64,000 bases of DNA from Sphingomonas folli (GTDB lineage: Bacteria; Pseudomonadota; Alphaproteobacteria; Sphingomonadales; Sphingomonadaceae): contig NZ_JAHXZL010000001.1 in NCBI RefSeq assembly GCF_019429525.1, positions 186,001 to 250,000 of the forward strand, read 5' to 3'. Each line of letters starts with the position of its first letter. The stretch's first letter is position 1. Under the pieces are notes generated by a model, which searched no databases, had not been told where the DNA came from, and was given only the letters and a program-made list of their open reading frames with translations. Shown piece after piece: positions 1 to 9,478 of the stretch. The translations under genes and the position numbers were made by a program.

Positions 1-854
1 GTGACCAACAACACGCCGTCCGACACGCTGACCCAGTCGGCGATCCAGTCGATCATCGGCTCGTCGGGCGGGTTCGGCGGCTTCGGCGGCCAGATCGGCA
101 GCACCATCTTCGGCGCGATCATCAACGCGGTGAAGCGGGACAATACGTCCAACCTGCTCCAGGTGCCGCAGATCATGACGATCGACAACCAGGAGGCGCA
201 CACGCTCGTCGGCCAGGAGATCCCGATCACCACCGGCGAGGCGCTGTCGAACAATTTCGACAACGCCTTCCGCACCACGCAGCGGCAGAACGTCGGCATC
301 GGGCTGGACGTGCGGCCGCAGGTGAACTCCTCGGGCACGATCAAGATGAACCTCCACCTCGAGGTCAGCTCGATCGCGGGGCCGGTGTCGAGCAACAACT
401 CCGACCTGATCCTCAACAAGCGCGAGGTCGAGACGGTGCTGACCGTCGACGACGGCGCGATCGGCGTGATCGGCGGGCTGCTCTCCGACGAGGAGCGCCG
501 CACGATCGAGAAGATCCCGCTGCTCGGCGACATCCCGGTGCTCGGCAACCTCTTCAAGTCGCGCGCCAAGACCCGGTCGAAGACGAACCTGATGATCTTC
601 ATCCGCCCGACCGTGATCCGCAGTGCCGCCGACAACCGCCGCGTCACCGAGCAGCGCTACGGCTATCTCCGCCTGCAGCAGGCGGCGCAGGAGCCGCTGT
701 CCGAGCCCTCGATCGACACGCTGGTGCGCGACTATATGGGCGCGACGCCGCCGCTGCCGCCGCCGGGGCAGCCGGGCAGCATCGAGGACCCGCGCGTCGC
801 GGTGCCGGTCTATCGCAACTCCACCACCGTCATCCCCGGAGGAGGCAGGCGCAA

Positions 855-858
<4 letters not shown>
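1..858 (+). CDS. gspD: Type II secretion secretin GspD, C-terminal part (cut by window start)
   Basis: This is the last 285 codons of the outer-membrane secretin through which type II substrates leave the periplasm. The fragment carries the secretin core: VPQIMTIDNQEAHTLVGQEIP at about residues 54-74, and VIGGLLSDEERRTIEKIPLL followed by GDIPVLGNLF at about 158-190. This is the family signature near the membrane-spanning barrel. The proline-rich tail after residue 230 is the variable S-domain region. The reading frame is open to base 1, so the GTG there is not the real start, and the N-domains lie upstream of the window. The stop overlaps the gspE start (GTGA). The identification rests on both the secretin motif and the ten gsp genes that follow. 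Confidence 0.95.
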
Positions 859-2441
<1,583 letters not shown>

Positions 2442-2470
2442 TCAACGACGCCCTTCCAGCCGCCTCCTGC

Positions 2471-2566
2471 CGTCATCCCCGCGACGGCGGGAATCCATAC
2501 ACGCTGACGTCGCGGCTCCATCGCGGAGGTCCGCGCGTCTGGATCCCCGCCTGCGCGGGGATGACG
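2471..2566. repeat. 96-bp palindromic element, copy 1 (gspE-gspF gap)
   Basis: The element begins CGTCATCCCC and ends GGGGATGACG, exactly 96 bp. The right arm folds as ATCCCCGC-CTGC-GCGGGGAT (8 bp). The left arm is the same motif with mismatches. The stem here is CCCCGC-type, unlike the CCCGGA-type stems of most other copies, yet the total length is the same. Confidence 0.85.
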
Positions 2567-2623
2567 GTCGGGAGGGGACGAGGCACCTTCGATTCTGCCG
2601 CCGCTTCCGTGGGGCGGGCCGCC

Positions 2624-3847
2624 ATGGCTGACTTCGACTATCTCGCGATCGACACACGCGGCAACGAGACCCGCGGCCACGTCGCCGCGGCCGATCTCGC
2701 CGCCGCGCGCGCGACGCTCGATCGCCGCCGCCTCTATGTCGTCCGCCTCGAGCCCGGCAGCGCCCCTCCGACGCGCCAGAGGCCGCTGTTCGGGCTCGAG
2801 CTCGGCCGTGCCAAGATGTCGGGCAAGCAGCTGACGCTGTTCACGCGCCAGCTCGCCACGCTCAACCGCGTCTCGCCGCTGGAGGAGTCGCTCCGCACCA
2901 TCACGCGCCAGACCGAGCAGGAGAGCGTGCGCGCGATCGTCCAGACGGTGCACGGCGGGGTGGTCGAGGGCCGCCGTCTCGCCGACGCGATGGCGCGCGA
3001 GCCCAAGAGCTTCCCGCCGCTGTACCGCGCGATGGTCGCCGCCGGCGAGAGTTCGGGGACGCTGCCCGAAATCATGGAGCGGCTCTCCACCCTGCTCGAG
3101 CGACAGGCGGAGATCCGCGGTAAGCTGCTGACGGCGATGGCCTATCCCAGCGTGCTGTCGGCGGTGGCGTTCAGCGTGGTGATCGCGCTGATGACCTTCG
3201 TGGTGCCGCAGGTGGTCGAGCAGTTCGACACCGTCGGCCAGCAGCTGCCGCTGCTCACGCGCATGATCATCGCTCTGTCGGACCTGCTGGTCGGCTGGTG
3301 GTGGCTGCTGCTGCTGATCGTGGTCGCGGCGGTCGGCGGCGCGGTGATCGCGCTGCGCCAGCCGCCGATCCGCCTCGCCTTCGACACCTGGCTGCTGCGC
3401 GTACCGCTGATCGGGCGGCTGCTGCGCGACCTCCACGCCGCACGGATCGCGCGCACGCTCTCGACCATGGTGGCGAGCCGGCTGCCGCTGCTCGAGGGGC
3501 TGACGCTGACCGGGGGTACGATCCACAACCGCCGGCTCAAGGCGGCCTCGGACGAGATCACCGAGTCGATCCGCGGCGGCGGCAGCCTCTCCACCGCGAT
3601 GCGGCGCACCGGCGTGTTCCCGCCCCTGCTCGTGTATCTCGCCGCCAGCGGCGAGGCGGCGGGGCGGCTCGACGAGATGCTGGAGCGCGCCGCCGACTAT
3701 CTCGAGCGCGAGTTCGACCGCTTCACCGCGACCGCGCTGTCGCTGCTCGAGCCGCTGATCATCGTCGTGATGGGCGCGATCGTCGCCACGATCGTGCTGT
3801 CGATCCTGCTCCCCATCCTCCAGCTCAACACCCTGGCCGGCCAGTGA
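2624..3847 (+). CDS. gspF: Type II secretion inner-membrane platform protein GspF
   Basis: A 407-residue polytopic platform protein that links the GspE ATPase to the pseudopilus. Two T2SSF repeat domains are visible: LFTRQLATLNRVSPLEESL at about residues 70-90 begins the first, and ARTLSTMVASRLPLLEGLTL at about 275-295 begins the second. Three strongly hydrophobic segments (about 172-195, 222-245 and 377-400) match the family topology. The start is ATG 2624 (MADFDYLAIDTRGN), because homologues begin with this F-x-Y-x-A pattern. The frame is open further upstream through gspE and the repeat, but nothing there resembles GspF. The stop lies just before gspG, and an in-frame GTG at 3844 overlaps it. 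Confidence 0.95.
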   Translation: MADFDYLAIDTRGNETRGHVAAADLAAARATLDRRRLYVVRLEPGSAPPTRQRPLFGLELGRAKMSGKQLTLFTRQLATLNRVSPLEESLRTITRQTEQESVRAIVQTVHGGVVEGRRLADAMAREPKSFPPLYRAMVAAGESSGTLPEIMERLSTLLERQAEIRGKLLTAMAYPSVLSAVAFSVVIALMTFVVPQVVEQFDTVGQQLPLLTRMIIALSDLLVGWWWLLLLIVVAAVGGAVIALRQPPIRLAFDTWLLRVPLIGRLLRDLHAARIARTLSTMVASRLPLLEGLTLTGGTIHNRRLKAASDEITESIRGGGSLSTAMRRTGVFPPLLVYLAASGEAAGRLDEMLERAADYLEREFDRFTATALSLLEPLIIVVMGAIVATIVLSILLPILQLNTLAGQ

Positions 3848-3855
3848 GACCCCTG

Positions 3856-4296
3856 ATGCACAACGTACAGACCAAGCGCCGTAAGAAGAAGAACGGCTTC
3901 ACCCTCGTCGAGCTGATGGTGGTGATCGTGATCATCGGCCTGCTCGCCACGATCGTGGCGCTCAACGTGCTGCCCTCGGGCGACACCGCGCGGATCCAGA
4001 AGGCCAAGGCCGATATCGCCACGATCGAGCAGGGGCTGGAGCTCTATCGCCTGCAGATCGGCAGCTATCCGACGACCTCGCAGGGGCTCCAGGCGCTGGT
4101 GACCGCCCCCGCGGGCGCCGACGCGGCGCGCTACCAGGCCGGCGGCTACGTCAAGAAGCTGCCCAAGGACCCGTGGGGCCGCGACTATCTCTACGCCGCG
4201 CCGGGCCAGCACGGCGCCGCCGACGTGTGGACCTTAGGTGCCGACGGCAAGGACGGCGGCGAGGGGATCGATGCCGACATCGGCTCCTGGCAGTAA
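3856..4296 (+). CDS. gspG: Type II secretion major pseudopilin GspG
   Basis: Major pseudopilin of 146 residues. The N-terminus has a basic leader RRKKKNG followed by FTLVELMVVIVIIG, so prepilin peptidase should cut after Gly14 and methylate Phe15. Glu at mature position +5 is present. The C-terminal part has the GspG pattern (SYPTTSQGLQALV, KKLPKDPWGRDYLY, WTLGADGKDGGEG) with acidic residues for the calcium site. The start is taken as ATG 3856. A GTG at 3844, overlapping the gspF stop as GTGA, is in frame and would add four residues, so the true start is uncertain by 12 bases. A palindromic element separates it from gspH. Confidence 0.95.
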   Translation: MHNVQTKRRKKKNGFTLVELMVVIVIIGLLATIVALNVLPSGDTARIQKAKADIATIEQGLELYRLQIGSYPTTSQGLQALVTAPAGADAARYQAGGYVKKLPKDPWGRDYLYAAPGQHGAADVWTLGADGKDGGEGIDADIGSWQ

Positions 4297-4378
4297 GCGC
4301 GGGCCGTCTCGGCTCGCGCGTCGCCGCGCGCGTCCCGCGAGGCATGTGGCGGAGTCCCGCGCCTTCTTCCTGCCCCCC

Positions 4379-4474
4379 CGTCATCCCGGATTTGGTCCGG
4401 GATCCACCCTTCCGTGCATTCTGCGACCGGGGAGCCTGCGAGACGGTGGATCGCGGGCCAGGTCCGGGATGACG
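4379..4474. repeat. 96-bp palindromic element, copy 2 (gspG-gspH gap)
   Basis: Exactly 96 bp from CGTCATCCC to GGGATGACG. The left arm forms ATCCCGGA-TTTGG-TCCGGGAT. The right arm is decayed (GCGGGCCAGGTCCGGGAT). It fills the second and last real gap of the gsp operon and ends 33 bases before the gspH start. Confidence 0.85.
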
Positions 4475-4507
4475 GCAGCGGAGCGCGGCGGGGAAGGAAC
4501 AACAGGC

Positions 4508-4960
4508 GTGCGCCACGGCGAGCTACGCCGCACCACCCGCGGCTTCACCCTCATCGAGCTCATGGTCGTGATCACCGTCATCGGCCTCGCCTCGGCCGCG
4601 GCGGTGCTGGCCATGCCCGACACGCGCGGGCGGCTGGCCGACGAGGCGGCGCGCTTCGCCGCCCGCGCGCGCGGGGCGCACGATGCCGCGATCGTCGAGT
4701 CGCGGCCGGTCAGCCTGTGGGTGACCGAGACCGGCTACGGCTTCGACCAGTGGCGCGGCGGCCGCTGGTCGCCGATGGAGCCGCCCCTCGGCGTCGAGCA
4801 GTGGCGCCCCGGCACCGCCGCGGCGGGGATCGTCCGCGAGCGCGTCACCTTCGACACCACCGGGCTGGCCGACCGCCCCCTGACGATCACGCTGACTCGC
4901 GAGGGCGCGCGCACCGACGTCGTGATCGAGCCCGACGGGCGCGCGCATGTCGCGGGCTGA
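4508..4960 (+). CDS. gspH: Type II secretion minor pseudopilin GspH
   Basis: Minor pseudopilin of about 150 residues. The leader VRHGELRRTTRG is followed by FTLIELMVVITVIGLASAAA, with cleavage expected after Gly12 and Glu at mature position 5. The remainder fits GspH in length and pattern (RFAARARGAHDAAIVESRPV, and a C-terminal beta-rich part ending in PDGRAHVAG). GTG 4508 was chosen as the start because GGAAGGA sits nine bases upstream and the leader then has normal length. In-frame codons further upstream run into the palindromic element. The end overlaps gspI by 14 bases. Confidence 0.9.
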   Translation: MRHGELRRTTRGFTLIELMVVITVIGLASAAAVLAMPDTRGRLADEAARFAARARGAHDAAIVESRPVSLWVTETGYGFDQWRGGRWSPMEPPLGVEQWRPGTAAAGIVRERVTFDTTGLADRPLTITLTREGARTDVVIEPDGRAHVAG

Positions 4961-5336
4961 GCGCGGCTTCACGCTGATCGAGATCATGGTGGCGCTCGCG
5001 GTGTTCAGCCTCGCCGCGCTCGCGCTGATCCGGCTGGAAGGGCAGACGATCCGCTCCACGGGCGCGCTCTCGGCGACGCTGCTGGCGCAGGCGGTGGCGC
5101 GCAACGTGGCGATCGAGGCGGTGACCGACGCCGAGCCGCCGGTGCGCGGCCGGGCCAGCGGCGTGGAGCAGAACGGCGGTCGCTCCTGGACCTGGGTGCG
5201 CGAGGTGCAGCCGCTCGGCGACGGCGACGTCATGCGGATCGACGTCAGCGTCAGCGATCCCAGCGGCGCGGTGCTCGGCCGCATGACGATGGTGCGGCCG
5301 CCCGCGCCGCCGCTCTCGGTGGACGTGGCCGGGTGA
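4947..5336 (+). CDS. gspI: Type II secretion minor pseudopilin GspI
   Basis: Short minor pseudopilin (129 residues) that nucleates the pseudopilus tip with GspJ and GspK. The leader MSRAERG is followed by FTLIEIMVALAVFSLAALAL, with cleavage expected after Gly7. The sequence then has LLAQAVARNVAIEAVTD, the helix typical of GspI. The ATG lies inside gspH (14-base overlap), and the stop overlaps the gspJ start as GTGA, so the three minor pseudopilins are probably translated as a coupled set. Confidence 0.92.
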   Translation: MSRAERGFTLIEIMVALAVFSLAALALIRLEGQTIRSTGALSATLLAQAVARNVAIEAVTDAEPPVRGRASGVEQNGGRSWTWVREVQPLGDGDVMRIDVSVSDPSGAVLGRMTMVRPPAPPLSVDVAG

Positions 5337-6037
5337 GCACGCGCCGCGACGCCGGCTTCACCCTGGTCGAGGTGATGATCGCGCTGATGATATTCGGCAT
5401 GATCGCCGCCGCGGGTGTGGCACTGCTCGCCTTCAGCGTGCGCGCGCAGGGCGCGACCGAGATCGCGCTCGACGACACCGGCGCGCTCAATCGGCTGTCC
5501 TCGATCCTCACCACGGACCTCGCCCAGGCGCAGGACCGCAACACGCGCGACGCGGGCGGCGTCCTGTTGCCGGCCTTCAGCGGCGACGCAGCCGCCACGC
5601 CGCTGCTGCGGCTGGTTCGCGCCGGCTGGAGCAACCCCGATCAGGCGCCGCGCGCCGATCTCCAGAAAGTGGAATATCGGCTGGCGGGCGACGGTCTCGA
5701 GCGCGTCGCCTATCCGGCGCTCGACGGCGCCGCGCCGCTGCCGCCCGCGCTGCTGCTCGACCGGGTGCGCACGGTGCAGCTGCGCTTCCGCTACCGCGGC
5801 GCGTGGAGCGACACCTGGCAGGGCAACCCGCGCGCGGCGCTGCCCCAGGCGGTCGAGCTGGTGGTGACCCGCGCCGACTCGCGGCTCTATCGGCTGCTGT
5901 TCCTCGTCGGCACCGGCGCGGGGCGCGTGCAGGAGAGTGGCAACGGCGCGTCGGGCGGTGCCGCGGGGGGTGGTACGGTGTCGCCGGGCGCGGGCGCCCC
6001 GGCGCGGATGCCGGGAGGCGGCGATGCGGCACGGTGA
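5333..6037 (+). CDS. gspJ: Type II secretion minor pseudopilin GspJ
   Basis: Minor pseudopilin of 234 residues. The leader MSTRRDAG is followed by FTLVEVMIALMIFGMIAAAG, with cleavage expected after Gly8 and Glu at mature position 5. The pattern RLSSILTTDLAQAQDRNTRD (about residues 55-74), then VEYRLAGDGLERVAYP and VRTVQLRFRYRGAW, is that of GspJ. The last 30 residues are rich in Gly and Ala and may be a disordered tail. The GTG start overlaps the gspI stop, and the 3' end overlaps gspK by 14 bases. Confidence 0.93.
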   Translation: MSTRRDAGFTLVEVMIALMIFGMIAAAGVALLAFSVRAQGATEIALDDTGALNRLSSILTTDLAQAQDRNTRDAGGVLLPAFSGDAAATPLLRLVRAGWSNPDQAPRADLQKVEYRLAGDGLERVAYPALDGAAPLPPALLLDRVRTVQLRFRYRGAWSDTWQGNPRAALPQAVELVVTRADSRLYRLLFLVGTGAGRVQESGNGASGGAAGGGTVSPGAGAPARMPGGGDAAR

Positions 6038-6986
6038 GCGCGGCGCCGCGCTGCTGACGGTGCTGCTGCTCGTCGCGGTGATCTCGGTGATGGCGGCGAG
6101 CGCGCTCGAGCGGCTGCGGCTGTCTACCCGGCTCGCCGCCAACGCGGTCGCGCTCGACGCCGCGCGTGGCTACGCCTATGCCGCCGAGACGCTGGCGACG
6201 ACGCGCGTGACGTCGCTGCTGAGCCAGGCACGCGGCCGGGTCGCGCTGACCGGCGGGTGGAGCGGGCGACCGTTCGGCCTGCCGATCCCCGGCGGCACCG
6301 CGACGGCGCGCGTGACCGACGGCGGCAATTGCTTCAACCTTAACAGCCTCGTCGTGCGCGCGCCCGACGGTAGCTACGCCGTCAACGTCGAGTCGCTCCA
6401 GCAGCTGCAGCGGCTGGCGCGGCTGCTGCGCGTGCCCGACGGGGACCGTGTCGCGGCGGCCGCGGCCGATTGGATCGACAGCGACGACAGCCCGCTGCCC
6501 GGCGGCGCCGAGGACAATGACTATCGCGGCTATCGCACGTCGGGCGTGCTGATGGCGGACGTCAGCGAGATGCGCGCGGTGCGCGGCGTCACGCCCGAGG
6601 TGTATCGCGCGATGCGGCCCTATCTCTGCGCCCTGCCGCTGGCGCAGCGCACCGTCCTCAACGTCAACACACTGCTGCCCGAGCAGGCGCCGCTGCTGGC
6701 GATGCTGGTAGGCGAGTCACTCAGCGTCGAGGCGGCGCAGGGCGTGCTGTTGCGTCGGCCGCCCGATGGCTGGCCCAACGTCGACCAGATGTGGGCGCAG
6801 CTCTCCACGCAGAGCGGCGGTGCCTCGCAGGTGGGTGCGGCGCAGTCGACCAGCGTCAAGACGTCGTGGTTCGCGCTGCGCGTCGACGTGGCGCTCGGCA
6901 ACGCCGAATTGCACGAACAGGGGCTGATCGACGCGCGGACCCTTCCCGTGCGGCTCGTGACGCGGCAATGGGGGGATGCGCCATGA
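6024..6986 (+). CDS. gspK: Type II secretion minor pseudopilin GspK
   Basis: The large minor pseudopilin (320 residues) that caps the pseudopilus tip. The leader MRHGERG is followed by AALLTVLLLVAVISVMAASA. As in other GspK proteins there is no Glu at mature position 5. The inserted alpha domain includes AAADWIDSDDSPLPGGAEDNDY (about residues 150-170) and LNVNTLLPEQAPLLAML, which are GspK hallmarks. The start is ATG 6024, giving a seven-residue leader. The frame is open upstream, but that stretch is the gspJ tail in another frame. The stop overlaps the gspL start as ATGA. Confidence 0.93.
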   Translation: MRHGERGAALLTVLLLVAVISVMAASALERLRLSTRLAANAVALDAARGYAYAAETLATTRVTSLLSQARGRVALTGGWSGRPFGLPIPGGTATARVTDGGNCFNLNSLVVRAPDGSYAVNVESLQQLQRLARLLRVPDGDRVAAAAADWIDSDDSPLPGGAEDNDYRGYRTSGVLMADVSEMRAVRGVTPEVYRAMRPYLCALPLAQRTVLNVNTLLPEQAPLLAMLVGESLSVEAAQGVLLRRPPDGWPNVDQMWAQLSTQSGGASQVGAAQSTSVKTSWFALRVDVALGNAELHEQGLIDARTLPVRLVTRQWGDAP

Positions 6987-8068
6987 CCGCTGCCACGCTC
7001 CTCTTCCTGCCCTCCGCCGACGACCAGCCGTGGCGCTGGTGGCGGATCCTCGACGACCGTATCGAGGGCGAGGGGGAGGGCGTGCCCGCGCGCGACGAGC
7101 ACGTGCCGGTGATCGCGGTCGCGCCCGCCGACGCGGTGACGCTCCACTGGGCCGAGCTGCCCGCGCGCTCGCCGGCGCAGGCGCTCGCCGCGGCGCGCGT
7201 GGTGGTGAGCGACGCGACCGCCGAGCCGGCGCAGGATCTGCACGTCGCGGTCGGCGGCGAGCGCGGCGGCGAGCGCGCGATCGCGGTGGTCGCGCCGGCG
7301 CTGATGCGGGGATGGCTGGAGGCGCTCGCGCGCGCCGGGATCGATCCGGGCGCGATCGTCCCCGCGCCATTGCTGCTCCCCGCGCCCGAGGAGGGCTATG
7401 TCGCCGCGGACCTGCCGGGGCAGCGCGTCGTGCGCGGTCGCACCAGCGGCTGGGCCGACGAGCCGCTGCTGACCGAGCTGATCACCGGGGGCGAGCGCCC
7501 CTCGCCGCTCGCGCGCGAGGCGGTGCGCGGTGCCGCGGTCGCCGCGATCGCCGCGCCGGCGATCGACCTGCGCCAGGGCGCCTTCGCGCGGCGGCGCAAG
7601 CGCGCGGTGGACTGGGCGCTGCTCCGCCGGATCGCGGTGCTGCTCGGCTGTATCCTGCTGGCGACGCTGGCGATCGATCTGGTGCGGATCCTGCGGTACT
7701 CGTTCGGTGCCGACACGATCGAGGCGCGCGCCGACGCGGTGGCCCGCCAGGCGCTGCCGCGCGGCGCGAGCGCGGGCGACTCGTCGCGGCTGCTCGGCGA
7801 GCGGCTGACCCGGCTGCGCGGCCCGGGGCAGGGGTTCACCCGAACCGCCGCGGCGGTCTACGCGATCGTCGACGCGGTGCCCGAGAGCGAGGTCACCGCC
7901 CTCCAGTTCGAGCCCAATGGCGCGTTACGGGTGTCGCTGTCGCTCGCCGGCGAGGCGCAGGCCAACGCCATCAAGCAGCGGCTCGCCGGCGCGGGCTTCA
8001 CCGTGGAGTCGAGCGTGTTTCAGCAGGCCAACAACCGGCTCACCGGCGACATGACGGTGCGGCCGTGA
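6983..8068 (+). CDS. gspL: Type II secretion inner-membrane protein GspL
   Basis: A 361-residue bitopic protein that recruits GspE to the inner membrane. Residues 1-210 form the cytoplasmic actin-like domain (TLLFLPSADDQPWRWWRILD at the start; ALMRGWLEALARAGIDPGAI near 105-125, the usual GspL pattern). A transmembrane helix follows at about 212-235 (IAVLLGCILLATLAIDLVRIL). The periplasmic part ends in a ferredoxin-like fold (VYAIVDAVPESEVTALQFEP and later). The start at ATG 6983 is set by the ATGA overlap with gspK and by SD-like GGGGGA upstream. The stop overlaps the gspM start. Confidence 0.9.
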   Translation: MTAATLLFLPSADDQPWRWWRILDDRIEGEGEGVPARDEHVPVIAVAPADAVTLHWAELPARSPAQALAAARVVVSDATAEPAQDLHVAVGGERGGERAIAVVAPALMRGWLEALARAGIDPGAIVPAPLLLPAPEEGYVAADLPGQRVVRGRTSGWADEPLLTELITGGERPSPLAREAVRGAAVAAIAAPAIDLRQGAFARRRKRAVDWALLRRIAVLLGCILLATLAIDLVRILRYSFGADTIEARADAVARQALPRGASAGDSSRLLGERLTRLRGPGQGFTRTAAAVYAIVDAVPESEVTALQFEPNGALRVSLSLAGEAQANAIKQRLAGAGFTVESSVFQQANNRLTGDMTVRP

Positions 8069-8541
8069 ACGCCGCGCGCGCCTGGTTCGAGTCGCGGTCG
8101 CGCCGCGAGCGGCGGTTGATCGCGGTGATGGCGGTGCTGCTGGTCGTCACGCTCGTCTGGGGCGCGGTGATCCTGCCGGTGCGCAACGGCCTGTCCTCGT
8201 CGCGCGCGCGCTACACCGACGCGGTGGTGCGGCTGGGCGCGGCGCAGAGCGGGCTGGCGCAGGTGAAGTCGCTCCAGCGCCGCGGCGCCACCGCGCTGGG
8301 CGGCTCACTCGCCGACGTGGTGCGAGCGCGCGCCGACGCGGCCGGCTTCGCGCTCGCCTCGCTCGACGTGGTCGCGCCCGACCAGGTGCGCACCTCGATC
8401 ACCAGCGCGCGCGCTGGCGCGCTGATGCGCTGGGTCGCGGGGCTGGAGCAGGAGGGCATCTTGGTCGACTCGCTCAGCGTGACGGGCAGCGGCGCGGGCA
8501 GCGTCACCGCGCAGCTCAGTCTGCGCCAGCGGGGCGAGTGA
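8065..8541 (+). CDS. gspM: Type II secretion inner-membrane protein GspM
   Basis: Small bitopic protein of 158 residues that pairs with GspL. It has a short cytoplasmic N-terminus (VNAARAWFESRSRRERRLI), one transmembrane helix at about residues 19-38, then a periplasmic ferredoxin-like region. The start AARAWFxxRSxRERxLI is typical of alphaproteobacterial GspM. The GTG 8065 start overlaps the gspL stop. Identification relies on topology, length and position between gspL and gspN, because the family is poorly conserved. Confidence 0.88.
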   Translation: MNAARAWFESRSRRERRLIAVMAVLLVVTLVWGAVILPVRNGLSSSRARYTDAVVRLGAAQSGLAQVKSLQRRGATALGGSLADVVRARADAAGFALASLDVVAPDQVRTSITSARAGALMRWVAGLEQEGILVDSLSVTGSGAGSVTAQLSLRQRGE

Positions 8542-9260
8542 TGCGGATCCGTCTTGCCACCGGGCGCCGCGCGCTCTTCATCGCGCTGTTCGTTCTGGCG
8601 GTGCTGGTGTTCCTGCCGATGCGGCTGGCGCTCGGCTGGGCCGGGCTCGACGCGCAGGGCTTCACCGCGCGCGAGGTAACCGGCAGCCTGTGGTCGGGCC
8701 GGCTGGTCGAGGCGCGTTTCGGCGACATCGCGCTCGGCGACCTCGACGCGGGCGTGTCGCCGCTGGCGCTGCTGATCGGGCGCGCGCGCATCGGGCTGGC
8801 GGGGGCGAGCGCGGACCCGTCGCGCCAGCTGTCGGGCACGGTCGAGCTGGCGCGCAACCGCGCGGCGATCATCGGCGCGCGCGGACCGCTCACCCCGGGC
8901 AACGCTTTCCGACCGCTGCCGGTGACCGCGCTCGACCTCGACGACGTCACCGTCCGCTTCGTCGACTCGGCGTGCGAGCAGGCCGAGGGGCGCGTGCGCG
9001 CGACCTTGTCGGGGCAGTTCCTCGGTCAACCGCTGCCCGGCGCGATCAGCGGCGCGGCGCGCTGCGGCTCCGGCGCGCTGCTGCTGCCGCTGACCAGCGG
9101 TGCGGGCGAGGGCGTCAACCTGCGGCTGTGGCCCGACGGCCGCTACCGCGCCGAGCTGACCCTGGTGCCGACCGACCCGACCGTCGCGGCGCGGCTCGAC
9201 GCCGGCGGCTTCGTCGCCGTCGGCGCAGCGCGCACCTTCGCGGTGGAGGGAAGGTTCTGA
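8541..9260 (+). CDS. gspN: Type II secretion protein GspN
   Basis: A 239-residue protein with an N-terminal signal anchor (residues 9-30, RALFIALFVLAVLVFLPMRL) and a periplasmic part that begins GLDAQGFTAREVTGSLWSGRL, a recognisable GspN opening. GspN is present only in some type II systems and its role is not well settled. ATG 8541 shares one base with the gspM stop (TGATG). GTG 8538 in the same frame would add one codon. It is the last gene of the operon. The tRNA-His unit follows after 48 bases. Confidence 0.85.
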   Translation: MRIRLATGRRALFIALFVLAVLVFLPMRLALGWAGLDAQGFTAREVTGSLWSGRLVEARFGDIALGDLDAGVSPLALLIGRARIGLAGASADPSRQLSGTVELARNRAAIIGARGPLTPGNAFRPLPVTALDLDDVTVRFVDSACEQAEGRVRATLSGQFLGQPLPGAISGAARCGSGALLLPLTSGAGEGVNLRLWPDGRYRAELTLVPTDPTVAARLDAGGFVAVGAARTFAVEGRF

Positions 9261-9265
9261 GCTGC

Positions 9266-9295
9266 TTGACGAGGGGCCACGCGCCCCGCTAGGGG
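9266..9295 (+). promoter_or_regulatory. Possible promoter for tRNA-His
   Basis: TTGACG at 9266-9271 is followed after 18 bases by TAGGGG at 9290-9295. The -35 is good and the -10 weak by the E. coli standard. It lies 14 bases before the tRNA, inside the only gap between gspN and tRNA-His. Confidence 0.4.
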
Positions 9296-9308
9296 ACCGG
9301 CCTTCGCG

Positions 9309-9385
9309 GCGATCGTAGCTCAGTTGGTTAGAGCATCGGTTTGTGGTACCGAGGGTCGCGGGTTCAAGTCCCGTCGATCGCCCCA
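9309..9385 (+). tRNA. tRNA-His (anticodon GTG)
   Basis: A 77-base cloverleaf including an encoded CCA. The acceptor arm GCGATCG (9309-9315) pairs with CGATCGC (9375-9381). The anticodon stem TCGGT/ACCGA surrounds loop TTGTGGT, with anticodon GTG at 9343-9345. The T arm contains TTCAAGT. The base at 9308 is G and the discriminator at 9382 is C, so the histidine identity pair G-1:C73 is templated. A short T run follows (9386-9389). Confidence 0.97.
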
Positions 9386-9478
9386 TTTTCTCCCATCGTC
9401 CATTTCTCGCTGGCCTCGGCGGCCTGCTATGAATATTGCGCTGAGCGGTAATTATCTGCTGCGCTTGACGGAGGCGTG

